Origin: Gilvimarinus polysaccharolyticus
GTDB taxonomy: Bacteria > Pseudomonadota > Gammaproteobacteria > Pseudomonadales > Cellvibrionaceae
Direction: 5' to 3'
Length of the DNA: 64,000 bases
Assembly (NCBI RefSeq): GCF_001187555.1
Contig: NZ_LFIJ01000002.1
Location: 1,302,545 to 1,366,544 of the forward strand
Shown here: positions 21,000 to 28,862 of the stretch, in pieces
Layout: every line of letters begins with the position of its first letter
How positions within the stretch are numbered: position 1 is the first letter of the stretch
The notes under the pieces: model-generated
Seen by the model: the letters and a program-made list of their open reading frames with translations, nothing else
Database searches by the model: none
What the model was told of the DNA's origin: nothing
Program-made: the position numbers and the translations under genes

Positions 21000-22110
21000 T
21001 GCTGTGGGTTTGGAGCGATTGAGTCCGGAACATCGTTATCAGCAGGATTTACAGCGCACGGGCTTTGTCGCTGATGCCACCCAGGCGGCGGCAGTGGCAA
21101 AGTTGCAATCGCTTTACCAGCGTTTGTTGCAGCCACCAAAGCCGCTTGGTTTTTGGCAGCGGATAATGGGCGAGACGGATATTGAGCCTGTCCGAGGTCT
21201 GTATTTTTGGGGCGGGGTAGGGCGCGGTAAAACCTACCTGATGGACAGCTTTTATGAAAGCTTGCCCTTTGAGCAAAAGATGCGAGTTCACTTTCATCGT
21301 TTTATGCGTCGTGTGCATACCGACCTAAAGCGTTTAAGTGGGCGTAAAAACCCGCTCGAGCAGGTGGCCGAAGGTATTGCGGCTGAGGCGCGAGTCATTT
21401 GTTTTGATGAGTTTTTTGTGAGTGACATTACCGATGCGATGATTCTGGCCGGCCTGTTACGCGAGTTGTTTGCTCGAGGTGTGAGCCTAGTTGCGACGTC
21501 TAACATTGAGCCTGCGGGCCTTTATCGCAATGGCTTGCAGCGCGAACGCTTTTTGCCTGCCATTGCGCTGCTGCAACAGCACACCGAGGTGGTTAATATT
21601 GATGGTGGTGTCGATTACCGCTTGCGAGCATTAACCCAGGCAGAGCTGTATTACTCGCCGCTGGGTGAGGCGGCAGAAGCGGGATTGGAGGGGGCCTTTG
21701 GGCGGTTATTGTCGCCCGGTGCGCCAGTGCAAGAAGTGCTGGAAATCGATATTGAGCAGCGGCCTATACGGGTGCGCAAGTTAGCTGAGGATGTCGCCTG
21801 GTTTGATTTTGCGGCGCTGTGTGATGGCCCTCGCTCACAGAACGATTACATCGAGTTGGCGCGCGAGTTTCATGCGGTGCTGGTGAGTGATATCCCGGTG
21901 TTGGGGGGCGACAAGGACGATCAGGCTCGGCGTTTTATTAATTTGGTGGATGAGTTTTATGATCGAGGGGTGAAGCTGGTCGTGTCGGCTGCGGCCCCGC
22001 TCAATGAGATTTACAGTGGTGGTAGGCTGTTGTTTGAGTTTGCTCGCACCGAAAGCAGGCTGCTCGAAATGCAGAGCCATGAGTATTTGGCTCGCGAGCA
22101 TCAGCCTTAG
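20992..22110 (+). CDS. zapE: Cell division AFG1-family ATPase ZapE
   Basis: AAA+-like ATPase (372 aa) related to yeast Afg1; in E. coli it acts at the Z-ring under stress. Walker A GGVGRGKT is at residues 74-81, Walker B VICFDEFFVSDI follows, and SNIEPAGLYRNGLQRERFLP is the conserved sensor region. Start ATG overlaps the upstream hydrolase gene. Position just before rplM-rpsI is conserved in gammaproteobacteria. Confidence 0.94.
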   Translation: MDNAVGLERLSPEHRYQQDLQRTGFVADATQAAAVAKLQSLYQRLLQPPKPLGFWQRIMGETDIEPVRGLYFWGGVGRGKTYLMDSFYESLPFEQKMRVHFHRFMRRVHTDLKRLSGRKNPLEQVAEGIAAEARVICFDEFFVSDITDAMILAGLLRELFARGVSLVATSNIEPAGLYRNGLQRERFLPAIALLQQHTEVVNIDGGVDYRLRALTQAELYYSPLGEAAEAGLEGAFGRLLSPGAPVQEVLEIDIEQRPIRVRKLAEDVAWFDFAALCDGPRSQNDYIELAREFHAVLVSDIPVLGGDKDDQARRFINLVDEFYDRGVKLVVSAAAPLNEIYSGGRLLFEFARTESRLLEMQSHEYLAREHQP

Positions 22111-22173
22111 TTTGGCGGGGGCACTGTGTTAGGTTGCGCCACGAACAAAATGCTAAAAAACATCACAAAGGGC

Positions 22174-22202
22174 TTGAATTGCCGTGTCACTTTGAGTAGT
22201 AT
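22174..22202 (+). promoter_or_regulatory. Candidate sigma-70 promoter for rplM-rpsI
   Basis: TTGAAT and TAGTAT are separated by 17 bp, 46 bp before the rplM start. The leader after it contains a small hairpin GTGG-GAAGAA-CCAC at 22216-22229, which could take part in ribosomal-protein autoregulation; that part is speculation. Confidence 0.5.
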
Positions 22203-22247
22203 TCGCGCTCTTTTTGTGGGAAGAACCACCTAGTAAGCAGGTATAAC

Positions 22248-22676
22248 ATGAAGACATATAGTGCTAAAGCAGAATCAGTTGTCCGCGATTGGTTCGTAAT
22301 TGATGCAGATGGTAAGACTCTGGGCCGCATGGCTGCGGAGATCGCTACTCGTCTGCGCGGTAAGCACAAACCTGAGTACACTCCCCATGTTGACACCGGC
22401 GACTACATTGTAGTTATTAACGCAGAGAAAGTTCGCGTTACCGGCAAAAAAGCGACTGATAAGATATATTACCGTCATACTGGCTATGTTGGTGGTATCA
22501 AGTCAATCAGCTTTGAGAAGTTGATCGAGAAAGCCCCGGAGCGCGTTATACAAAGTGCTGTTAAAGGCATGTTGCCCCGTGGCCCACTTGGTCGGACTAT
22601 GTTCAACAAGTTGAAAGTGTACGCAGGTAGTGAGCATCCGCACACTGCTCAGCAGCCGCAAGAACTTACTCTTTAA
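22248..22676 (+). CDS. rplM: 50S ribosomal protein L13
   Basis: Early-assembling large-subunit protein (142 aa, full length). Typical segments are [15 protein letters not shown], the [20 protein letters not shown] motif (given in part) and [17 protein letters not shown]. It forms the usual operon with rpsI, 14 bp downstream. Confidence 0.98.
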   Translation: MKTYSAKAESVVRDWFVIDADGKTLGRMAAEIATRLRGKHKPEYTPHVDTGDYIVVINAEKVRVTGKKATDKIYYRHTGYVGGIKSISFEKLIEKAPERVIQSAVKGMLPRGPLGRTMFNKLKVYAGSEHPHTAQQPQELTL

Positions 22677-22690
22677 ACGGAAAGCTGATT

Positions 22691-23083
22691 ATGGCAGTTA
22701 CTCAATATTACGGTACCGGCCGACGTAAGACCTCGACCGCTCGAGTGTTTCTTACTCCCGGCACCGGTAAAGTTACGATTAATGATCGTTCGTTAGACGA
22801 GTACTTTGGACGCGAAGTTGCACGCATGGTCGTGCGCCAGCCTCTAGAGCTTGTCGATCTGACCGATAAGTTTGACATTAACGCCACCGTTGCTGGTGGT
22901 GGTAGTTTCGGCCAAGCCGGTGCTATTCGTCATGGTCTGACTCGTGCTCTTATGGAATACGACGAGACTTTGCGTCAATCGCTGCGTGGAGCAGGTTACG
23001 TTACCCGTGACTCGCGTGCGGTTGAGCGTAAGAAAGTTGGTCTGCGCAAAGCGCGTAAGAAACCGCAATTTTCCAAGCGTTAA
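22691..23083 (+). CDS. rpsI: 30S ribosomal protein S9
   Basis: Small-subunit protein (130 aa) whose basic tail reaches the P-site tRNA; the tail [14 protein letters not shown] is intact. The start [16 protein letters not shown] and the [15 protein letters not shown] core are as in the family. Second gene of the rplM operon, followed by an intrinsic terminator. Confidence 0.98.
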   Translation: MAVTQYYGTGRRKTSTARVFLTPGTGKVTINDRSLDEYFGREVARMVVRQPLELVDLTDKFDINATVAGGGSFGQAGAIRHGLTRALMEYDETLRQSLRGAGYVTRDSRAVERKKVGLRKARKKPQFSKR

Positions 23084-23134
23084 TTCGGTTTTGCCTTGCT
23101 TGCCAGGCAACTGGCAGCAGCTGGCTTTTAAAAG

Positions 23135-23162
23135 CGCTCAGGGTTACCCCTGGGCGTTTTTT
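23135..23162 (+). terminator. Intrinsic terminator after rpsI
   Basis: CGCTCAGGG and CCCTGGGCG arms (one G-U pair) enclose TTAC and are followed by six T. It ends the rplM-rpsI transcript. The remaining bases to petA (about 230) hold only a candidate promoter. Confidence 0.9.
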
Positions 23163-23270
23163 CGTTTGTGGAGTGTTGTTTTGTTGCCCGTTTACCGTCT
23201 AACTTAGCTGCTGCCCAGCTCGGTAGGTGTCGCTGCAGCCCTTACGCTACGGGGTCTCGCGTGGTTATTC

Positions 23271-23299
23271 TTGTAACAGACGCATAAGTTCTTTAAGAT
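23271..23299 (+). promoter_or_regulatory. Candidate promoter for the petA-petBC operon
   Basis: TTGTAA and TAAGAT are spaced by 17 bp, about 90 bp before the petA start and after the rpsI terminator. Each box matches the consensus in four of six positions. Confidence 0.35.
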
Positions 23300-23389
23300 T
23301 GGCCAATTTTTACAAGACAATAATACTATTCTAAATCGTTGAATTTCAGTGATTTACTGGCCGTTGAAGCTGTTAGGGGAGAAGTCGTC

Positions 23390-23986
23390 ATGACCAATGA
23401 CGTTGTCAATAAAACGCGTCGCCGCGTACTCACCGCTGCCACCACAGTGGTAGGTGCGGTAGGTGCGGTAGGTGCAGCAATACCGTTTGTGGGTTCTTGG
23501 AATCCAAGTGCTAAAGCCAAAGCGGCAGGGGCACCGGTAAAAGTGAATGTCAGTAAGATTGAGCCAGGCGCCATGATTACCGCCGAGTGGCGCGGTCAGC
23601 CGGTTTATGTCGTTCGTCGCACAGAGCAGTCTCTGAGTACTTTGCAGGGTAATGATGAGCTGTTGCGCGACCCCGCCTCCGAAAATTCACAACAACAACC
23701 TACCTACGCACAAAATCCAACTCGGTCGATTAAGCCTGATTACCTGATCTTGGTAGGCTTATGTACCCATTTGGGTTGCGCGCCGTTGTTTCGCCCCGAG
23801 CTAGACTCGGTGGATCTTGATGGCGGCACTTGGCAGGGCGGTTTCTTTTGTCCTTGTCACGGCTCTAAATTCGATTTGGCTGGACGTGTGTTTAAAGGCG
23901 TTCCAGCACCAATTAACCTTCTGGTACCACCGCATAAGTACGATAGCGATGCTGTGGTGACCATCGGTGTGGATCAGGAGGCATAA
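23390..23986 (+). CDS. petA: Ubiquinol-cytochrome c reductase Rieske iron-sulfur subunit
   Basis: Rieske [2Fe-2S] subunit of respiratory complex III (198 aa). A twin-arginine-type start (KTRRRVLTAATT) and one membrane helix (about 15-35) precede the soluble domain. Cluster ligands lie in CTHLGC (C125, H127) and CPCHGS (C154, H157), with the disulfide cysteines C130 and C156. Start ATG follows GGGGAG; the frame is open 17 codons further, without support. Within the membrane helix a 9-bp unit is repeated three times (23450-23476), giving VGAVGAVGA. Confidence 0.96.
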   Translation: MTNDVVNKTRRRVLTAATTVVGAVGAVGAAIPFVGSWNPSAKAKAAGAPVKVNVSKIEPGAMITAEWRGQPVYVVRRTEQSLSTLQGNDELLRDPASENSQQQPTYAQNPTRSIKPDYLILVGLCTHLGCAPLFRPELDSVDLDGGTWQGGFFCPCHGSKFDLAGRVFKGVPAPINLLVPPHKYDSDAVVTIGVDQEA

Positions 23987-23987
23987 C

Positions 23988-26018
23988 ATGAACTGGATGA
24001 AAGGTCTGTGGAATTGGGTCGACGCGCGCTTGCCGGTACAGCGTGCGTGGGATACCCATATGGGCAAGTACTACGCCCCTAAAAACTTTAATTTTTGGTA
24101 TTTCTTTGGTGTTTTGTCACTGTTGGTATTGGTCAATCAGTTGTTGACCGGTATTTGGCTAACCATGAATTACACCCCAAGCGCCGATGGTGCTTTTGCC
24201 TCGGTCGAATACATCATGCGCGATGTCGATTATGGCTGGTTACTGCGTTATATGCATTCCACGGGTGCCTCGGCATTTTTTGTGGTGGTGTATTTACACA
24301 TGTTTCGCGGTTTAATGTACGGCTCTTATAAAGCGCCACGCGAGCTAGTGTGGATCTTCGGCATGACGATTTATCTTGTGCTGATGGCCGAAGCCTTTAT
24401 GGGGTATGTACTGCCGTGGGGCCAAATGTCCTATTGGGGTGCACAGGTTATTGTTTCACTGTTTGGTGCGATTCCTGTTATTGGCGATGGCTTAGTAGAG
24501 TGGATCCGTGGCGATTACCTGATTTCTGGTATTACTCTAAATCGCTTTTTTGCTTTGCACGTGGTTGCTTTGCCGATCGTGCTGTTGGCCTTGGTGGTAT
24601 TGCATCTACTGGCGCTGCACGAGGTTGGCTCTAACAACCCTGACGGCATCGAGATCAAAAAGAACAAAGACGAAAATGGTATTCCTAAAGACGGCGTGCC
24701 TTTCCACCCGTTCTACACCGTGCACGATTTGGTGGGGATCGCGGTTTTCTTGTTTGTGTTCTGTTTTGTGATTTTCTTTATGCCGGAGATGGGTGGTTTC
24801 TTTTTAGAATACGCCAACTTCGAAGAGGCGAATAACCTTAAAACTCCAGAGCATATTGCGCCTGTATGGTATTTCACTCCGTTCTACGCGATTTTGCGTG
24901 CGGTGCCTGATAAGTTTTTAGGCTTGGTAGCCATGGGTGCGGCGATAGCTGTCTTGTTTGTATTGCCATGGCTTGACCGTAGTCCGGTTAAATCAATGCG
25001 CTACAAAGGTAATATTAGTCGCATCGCTTTGATTGTATTTGCCGCCGCTTTTGTGGTCTTGGGTTACTTGGGGGTAAAAGCTCCGACTCCTGGTCGCACG
25101 ATTTTGGCGCAAGTCTGTACGGTTTTGTACTTTTTGTACTTCTTTGCTATGCCGTTCTGGACTACTAGAGAGAAAACCTCTCCGGAACCTGCGCGCGTAA
25201 CCAGTAAAGGCTTGCCCGGCTATTTAGTGGCTGCGGGTTTTGTATTGTTTGCCATACTGGTAGTTGTTCCCATTAAAGCAGTGGGTGCCGAGAGCCATTT
25301 TGCTTGTGGTTCTATTCCCTGTGATGAGATCGAGACAGATCTGTCTGATAAAGCCTCATTGCAGCGCGGTGCTAAAAGCTTTGTAAACTACTGCATGGGT
25401 TGTCACTCGGCTAAGTTCTCGCGCTTTGAGCGCGTGGCAGACGATTTGGATATTCCTCATGAGCTGATGCTAGAAAACATGGTGTTTTCTGATAAGCGTA
25501 TTGGTCAGCTGATGGAAATCAGCATGCGGCCAGATTTGGCGAAGCAGTGGTTTGGCGCAACACCGCCAGATTTGACTTTGGTGGCGCGTGCGCGCTCACC
25601 TGAGTGGCTGTACACTTATCTGCGCAACTTCTATAAAGATGAGTCGCGCCCGTTAGGGGTTAATAACCGCGTTTTTGCGAATGTGGGTATGCCTCATGTA
25701 ATGCTCGAGCTACAAGGCTTACACGAGTGTGGCGCGGGTCCTAAGCTTAATGATCACGGCCATGCTGAGCGCGACAATCTAGGCAATACGGTTATTGATG
25801 AGCACTGCGGCGCATTGGTTGAGGGTGATATTAAGGGTAGTTTATCGGCTGATGAATTTGATCGTACGATCTACGACTTAGTGAACTTTCTAGAGTATGT
25901 TGCTGAGCCTTCACGTATGCAAAGTGAGCGCATCGGTGTTTATGTGCTGTTGTTTTTGTGCGTGTTTTTTATCTTTGCTTATCTGCTAAATCGTGAGTAC
26001 TGGAAAGGTATTCACTAA
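23988..26018 (+). CDS. petBC: Cytochrome b/c1 fusion subunit of complex III
   Basis: One 676-aa reading frame joins cytochrome b and cytochrome c1. Residues 1 to about 395 are cytochrome b: haem ligands H90/H104 and H191/H205, and a Qo-site PVWY at 292-295. A hydrophobic stretch with a signal-like end (VPIKAVGA, about 410-434) leads into cytochrome c1, with haem site CMGCH at 469-473, a likely axial Met in the NVGMPHVM segment, and a C-terminal membrane anchor (about 645-668). AGGAGG lies before the ATG, one base after petA. In most gammaproteobacteria petB and petC are separate; Bradyrhizobium fbcH is a known fused precursor cleaved after export. Confidence 0.94.
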   Translation: MNWMKGLWNWVDARLPVQRAWDTHMGKYYAPKNFNFWYFFGVLSLLVLVNQLLTGIWLTMNYTPSADGAFASVEYIMRDVDYGWLLRYMHSTGASAFFVVVYLHMFRGLMYGSYKAPRELVWIFGMTIYLVLMAEAFMGYVLPWGQMSYWGAQVIVSLFGAIPVIGDGLVEWIRGDYLISGITLNRFFALHVVALPIVLLALVVLHLLALHEVGSNNPDGIEIKKNKDENGIPKDGVPFHPFYTVHDLVGIAVFLFVFCFVIFFMPEMGGFFLEYANFEEANNLKTPEHIAPVWYFTPFYAILRAVPDKFLGLVAMGAAIAVLFVLPWLDRSPVKSMRYKGNISRIALIVFAAAFVVLGYLGVKAPTPGRTILAQVCTVLYFLYFFAMPFWTTREKTSPEPARVTSKGLPGYLVAAGFVLFAILVVVPIKAVGAESHFACGSIPCDEIETDLSDKASLQRGAKSFVNYCMGCHSAKFSRFERVADDLDIPHELMLENMVFSDKRIGQLMEISMRPDLAKQWFGATPPDLTLVARARSPEWLYTYLRNFYKDESRPLGVNNRVFANVGMPHVMLELQGLHECGAGPKLNDHGHAERDNLGNTVIDEHCGALVEGDIKGSLSADEFDRTIYDLVNFLEYVAEPSRMQSERIGVYVLLFLCVFFIFAYLLNREYWKGIH

Positions 26019-26084
26019 GCTTTTTATAAGCGGGCGATAGTGTGTCGCTCGCTTCCTATGTTGTATAACTATTGAGGTGCCCCA

Positions 26085-26720
26085 ATGGGTGTTGTTACCA
26101 AGCGCTCATCCATGACTTTTTTCTCTGACCCCTATGACCATTACAGTCATCGGGTGCGTATCGTGTTAGCTGAAAAAGGTGTATCTGTTGACTTAGTGGA
26201 TGTCGATGTCGATAACAAGCCGCAGGAGTTGGCGGATTTAAACCCCTATAACTCACTACCGACGTTGGTGGATCGTGACCTGTCGCTGTATGAATCAAAA
26301 GTGATGATGGAGTATTTGGATGAGCGTTTTCCACATCCACCATTATTGCCAGTCTACCCTGTGGCGCGAGCTCAAAGCCGCTTGTGGATGTACCGTTTAG
26401 AGCGCGATTGGGCGCCACTGGTGGATCTGATCCGGGCGAGCGATGATAAGGACGTAGTAGAAAAGGCTCGTAAAGACTTGAAAGATAGTTTGCTGACTAT
26501 CGCGCCTATCTTTGCTGAAATGCCGTTTTTTATGAGTGAAGAATTTACCATTGTCGATTGCTGCTTAGGGCCAATTTTATGGCGCTTGCACTCGTTGGGT
26601 ATTGAACTTCCTAACACTCGTCAAAGTCAGCCGCTTAAACAATATATGGAGCGGCTGTTTGCTCGTGAGTCATTCCAAATGAGTTTGACCGAGTTTGAGC
26701 GAGAAATGCAGCCGGCTTAA
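26085..26720 (+). CDS. sspA: Stringent starvation protein A
   Basis: Glutathione-S-transferase-fold protein (211 aa) that binds RNA polymerase and affects stationary-phase and acid-stress transcription. The GST N-domain reads [21 protein letters not shown]. The catalytic Cys/Ser of true GSTs is absent, as usual in SspA. Conserved pieces include [14 protein letters not shown] and [13 protein letters not shown]. It is upstream of sspB and downstream of complex III, the order seen in Pseudomonas-like genomes. Confidence 0.95.
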   Translation: MGVVTKRSSMTFFSDPYDHYSHRVRIVLAEKGVSVDLVDVDVDNKPQELADLNPYNSLPTLVDRDLSLYESKVMMEYLDERFPHPPLLPVYPVARAQSRLWMYRLERDWAPLVDLIRASDDKDVVEKARKDLKDSLLTIAPIFAEMPFFMSEEFTIVDCCLGPILWRLHSLGIELPNTRQSQPLKQYMERLFARESFQMSLTEFEREMQPA

Positions 26721-26726
26721 ATCGTC

Positions 26727-26759
26727 GCTATGGAGCGCAATGCTATTGTGCTCCATAGC
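26727..26759 (+). repeat. Long hairpin 1 between sspA and sspB
   Basis: A 15-bp stem (GCTATGGAGCGCAAT with ATTGTGCTCCATAGC, one G-U pair) closed by a triloop GCT. It begins 6 bp after the sspA stop. No U-tract follows. Confidence 0.75.
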
Positions 26760-26784
26760 CTCGACCACTCTGCTGGTCGAGGCT
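26757..26784 (+). repeat. Long hairpin 2 between sspA and sspB
   Basis: AGCCTCGACCA and TGGTCGAGGCT form a perfect 11-bp stem around CTCTGC. Its left arm shares three bases with the end of hairpin 1, so the two stems stack back to back or compete at the junction. CTAACC follows instead of a U-tract, which argues against a simple terminator. Confidence 0.75.
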
Positions 26785-26810
26785 AACCTTCCGCGCCGAG
26801 GAGATACTCC

Positions 26811-27206
26811 ATGACAATGACCTCTAGACGTCCCTACATGATTCGCGCATTTTACGAGTGGATCGTGGATAACAACTGTACTCCCTACCTATTAGTAAAT
26901 GCCCACGCCAGCGGTGTTGAAGTGCCTCAAGAGCACGTTAATAAAGATGGCCAGATCATCCTCAATATTGCCCCCGCCTCTGTGGTTGATTTAGATATGC
27001 TCGACGACAGCATATCTTTTAGCGCTCGATTTGGTGGCGTGCCGCGCCGCTTATTTATCCCCAGCTATGCTGTACAGGGCATTTATGCTCGAGAAAATGG
27101 TCAGGGTATGGTGTTTGAGGCCGAAGCTGAGCCGCCACAACCCTTGCCGCCATCAGGTGGTGATGACAGTGAAAGTAAGCGTCCGAGTTTACGGGTGGTA
27201 AAGTAG
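26811..27206 (+). CDS. sspB: ClpXP protease specificity-enhancing factor SspB
   Basis: Adaptor (131 aa) that hands ssrA-tagged peptides to ClpXP. The globular substrate-binding domain spans about 1-105 (RPYMIRAFYEWIVDNN, AHASGVEVPQEHV, FSARFGGVPRRLFIP). A flexible linker leads to the short ClpX-binding tail RPSLRVVK at the very end. A GAGGAG site precedes the ATG. The 90-bp gap from sspA is filled by two hairpins, so expression of the two genes may differ. Confidence 0.95.
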   Translation: MTMTSRRPYMIRAFYEWIVDNNCTPYLLVNAHASGVEVPQEHVNKDGQIILNIAPASVVDLDMLDDSISFSARFGGVPRRLFIPSYAVQGIYARENGQGMVFEAEAEPPQPLPPSGGDDSESKRPSLRVVK

Positions 27207-27292
27207 GGCGTTTACCGTATATTATTAGTGTTGGTTAAGTTATTGCGTAACAGATTTTCTAAATAATAAAAATACTTAGTTAGGATAAGCAT

Positions 27293-27910
27293 ATGGCGAA
27301 GCTTCAGCACACCTTAGGCATGTTTATTAATCCAGCTCGTGAATGGCAACGGATTCGCGACGAAGACCACAGTTTTTATAAGGTTTATTGGACGCATGTG
27401 CCATTGTTGGCCTTGATTCCAGTTGTTTGTGCGTATTTTGGTGTTACCTACCAAGGCTGGAGTATCGGCAGCGGTAGCGTGGTTCGACTGACGCCAGACA
27501 GCGCTTTAATATTATGTGTGGCCGCCTACTTGGCAGAATTAGCAGCCGTGCATGTACTGGGTTGGTACATCAACTGGATGAGTCAGAGCTTTGGTGTCGA
27601 GGGAGAGGCCCGTAAGCGCCATTATAAAGGTACGGCACTGGCTGTTTATTCTGCAATACCTATGATGCTGGCAGGCTTGATATTGCTGTGGCCTGAGCTG
27701 TGGCTTGTGGCAGGGGTCTTTATTGTCGCTGCCTGCTATTCCACTTATTTAATATACCAAGGCATTCCAATTATCATGAACATTCCTAAAGAACGCGGTT
27801 TTATTTATGCCAGCTCGGTTATCACCGTAGGTTTGGTGTTGGCGGTGGTGGTGATGATCACGACAGTCATCGTCTGGAGTTCGGGTATGGGGCCGATTTA
27901 CGTTAGCTAG
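27293..27910 (+). CDS. YIP1 family inner-membrane protein
   Basis: Integral membrane protein (205 aa) with about five transmembrane helices (around 40-60, 75-100, 120-140, 143-165, 175-200). The conserved YIP1 opening PAREWQRIRDEDHSFYKVYW precedes the first helix. Bacterial YIP1-domain proteins have no settled role. It starts 86 bp after sspB and is followed by a strong terminator. The name reflects the domain only. Confidence 0.82.
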   Translation: MAKLQHTLGMFINPAREWQRIRDEDHSFYKVYWTHVPLLALIPVVCAYFGVTYQGWSIGSGSVVRLTPDSALILCVAAYLAELAAVHVLGWYINWMSQSFGVEGEARKRHYKGTALAVYSAIPMMLAGLILLWPELWLVAGVFIVAACYSTYLIYQGIPIIMNIPKERGFIYASSVITVGLVLAVVVMITTVIVWSSGMGPIYVS

Positions 27911-27929
27911 TGTTCACTAAGAAAATATT

Positions 27930-27956
27930 AAAAAAGCGGCTTCGGCCGTTTTTTTG
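27930..27956 (+). terminator. Intrinsic terminator with UUCG loop
   Basis: AGCGGC and GCCGTT arms close on a TTCG tetraloop and are flanked by A-run and seven T. It ends the transcript of the YIP1-family gene and works poorly for nothing else nearby. The rest of the gap to the redoxin gene shows no other element. Confidence 0.9.
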
Positions 27957-28075
27957 TGCCTGGATGATTAGTTCGCACTGTCTGGGTCCTATAAAGGCCC
28001 TTTTTATGGGTTGGTTTTACATTGGTGGCTGTACGCGTTTTAATGAGCAGATATCAACACAGAAGGAAGTTTTGT

Positions 28076-28630
28076 ATGGCCCGTACCCACTCCAGCATGT
28101 TGCCACTGGGAACCACGTTACCCGATGTTGAGTTGCCCGACGGCACCGGCGATCTTTGTAATATCGCAGGGAATGTAGAAGAAAATGGTGTGTTAGTGAT
28201 GTTTATTTGTAATCACTGCCCATTTGTCTTGCACATTGCTGACTTTCTTGCCCCTATGGCGCGTCAGCTTGGAGAGCAAGGGATTGGTTGCGTTGCCATT
28301 AGCTCTAACGATATTGTGAATCACCCTGAGGATGCTCCAGACAAAATGGTGGCATTTGCGGCTCAGCACAACTTTCCTTTTCCGTATTTGTACGATGAGT
28401 CTCAAGCGGTGGCAAAAGCCTTTGACGCAGCCTGTACGCCAGATTTCTATCTGTTTGATGGTAATAAAAAACTTGTTTATCGCGGCCAGATAGACGACTC
28501 ACGGCCCGGTAACGATGCTCCAGTTGATGGCCATGATTTGCTGGCGGCAGCTCAGGCATTAGTGCAACAGCAGCCATTGCCGACCGAGCAGCGACCGAGC
28601 TTAGGTTGTAATATTAAATGGAAGAACTAG
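28076..28630 (+). CDS. Thioredoxin-fold redoxin (AhpC/TSA-like)
   Basis: Cytoplasmic thioredoxin-fold protein (184 aa) of the redoxin/AhpC-TSA group. The opening LPLGTTLPDVELPDGTGD and the active-site segment MFICNHCPFVLHI, a CxxC, are typical of the conserved family often annotated thioredoxin family protein; a thiol-dependent reductase or peroxidase role is inferred. No signal peptide. The ATG with AGGAAG upstream is preferred; an open frame 18 codons longer has no support. Confidence 0.82.
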   Translation: MARTHSSMLPLGTTLPDVELPDGTGDLCNIAGNVEENGVLVMFICNHCPFVLHIADFLAPMARQLGEQGIGCVAISSNDIVNHPEDAPDKMVAFAAQHNFPFPYLYDESQAVAKAFDAACTPDFYLFDGNKKLVYRGQIDDSRPGNDAPVDGHDLLAAAQALVQQQPLPTEQRPSLGCNIKWKN

Positions 28631-28808
28631 CGTAAAGCTGTTGCTGGGTTGCTATTAGATATAAAAGTTACGCATTCTCACAATTTACTTTTGAGCAAAA
28701 ATTCTTAGATTAAATGCCAGCGATGTAACAAAGCCCTTTACGAATAAGCCTTTCTGAACGTGGTCCGATAGGTCTTAACAACAATGTTTATTTGATTATG
28801 CAGATACA

Positions 28809-28838
28809 CAAAAAAGCCCCGATAATCGGGGCTTTTTT
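28809..28838. terminator. Bidirectional intrinsic terminator after purD
   Basis: AGCCCCGA and TCGGGGCT arms around TAA, flanked by A6 on the left and T6 on the right. It can end purD (minus) and the redoxin transcript (plus). The remaining roughly 180 bp before it show nothing further. Confidence 0.92.
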
Positions 28839-28862
28839 GATGTTGAGTGACAACGTCTTGGG

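Noticed and set aside
27910-28131. Small plus-strand frame (73 codons) after the YIP1 gene
   Set aside because: It runs through an intrinsic terminator and into the redoxin gene in another frame.
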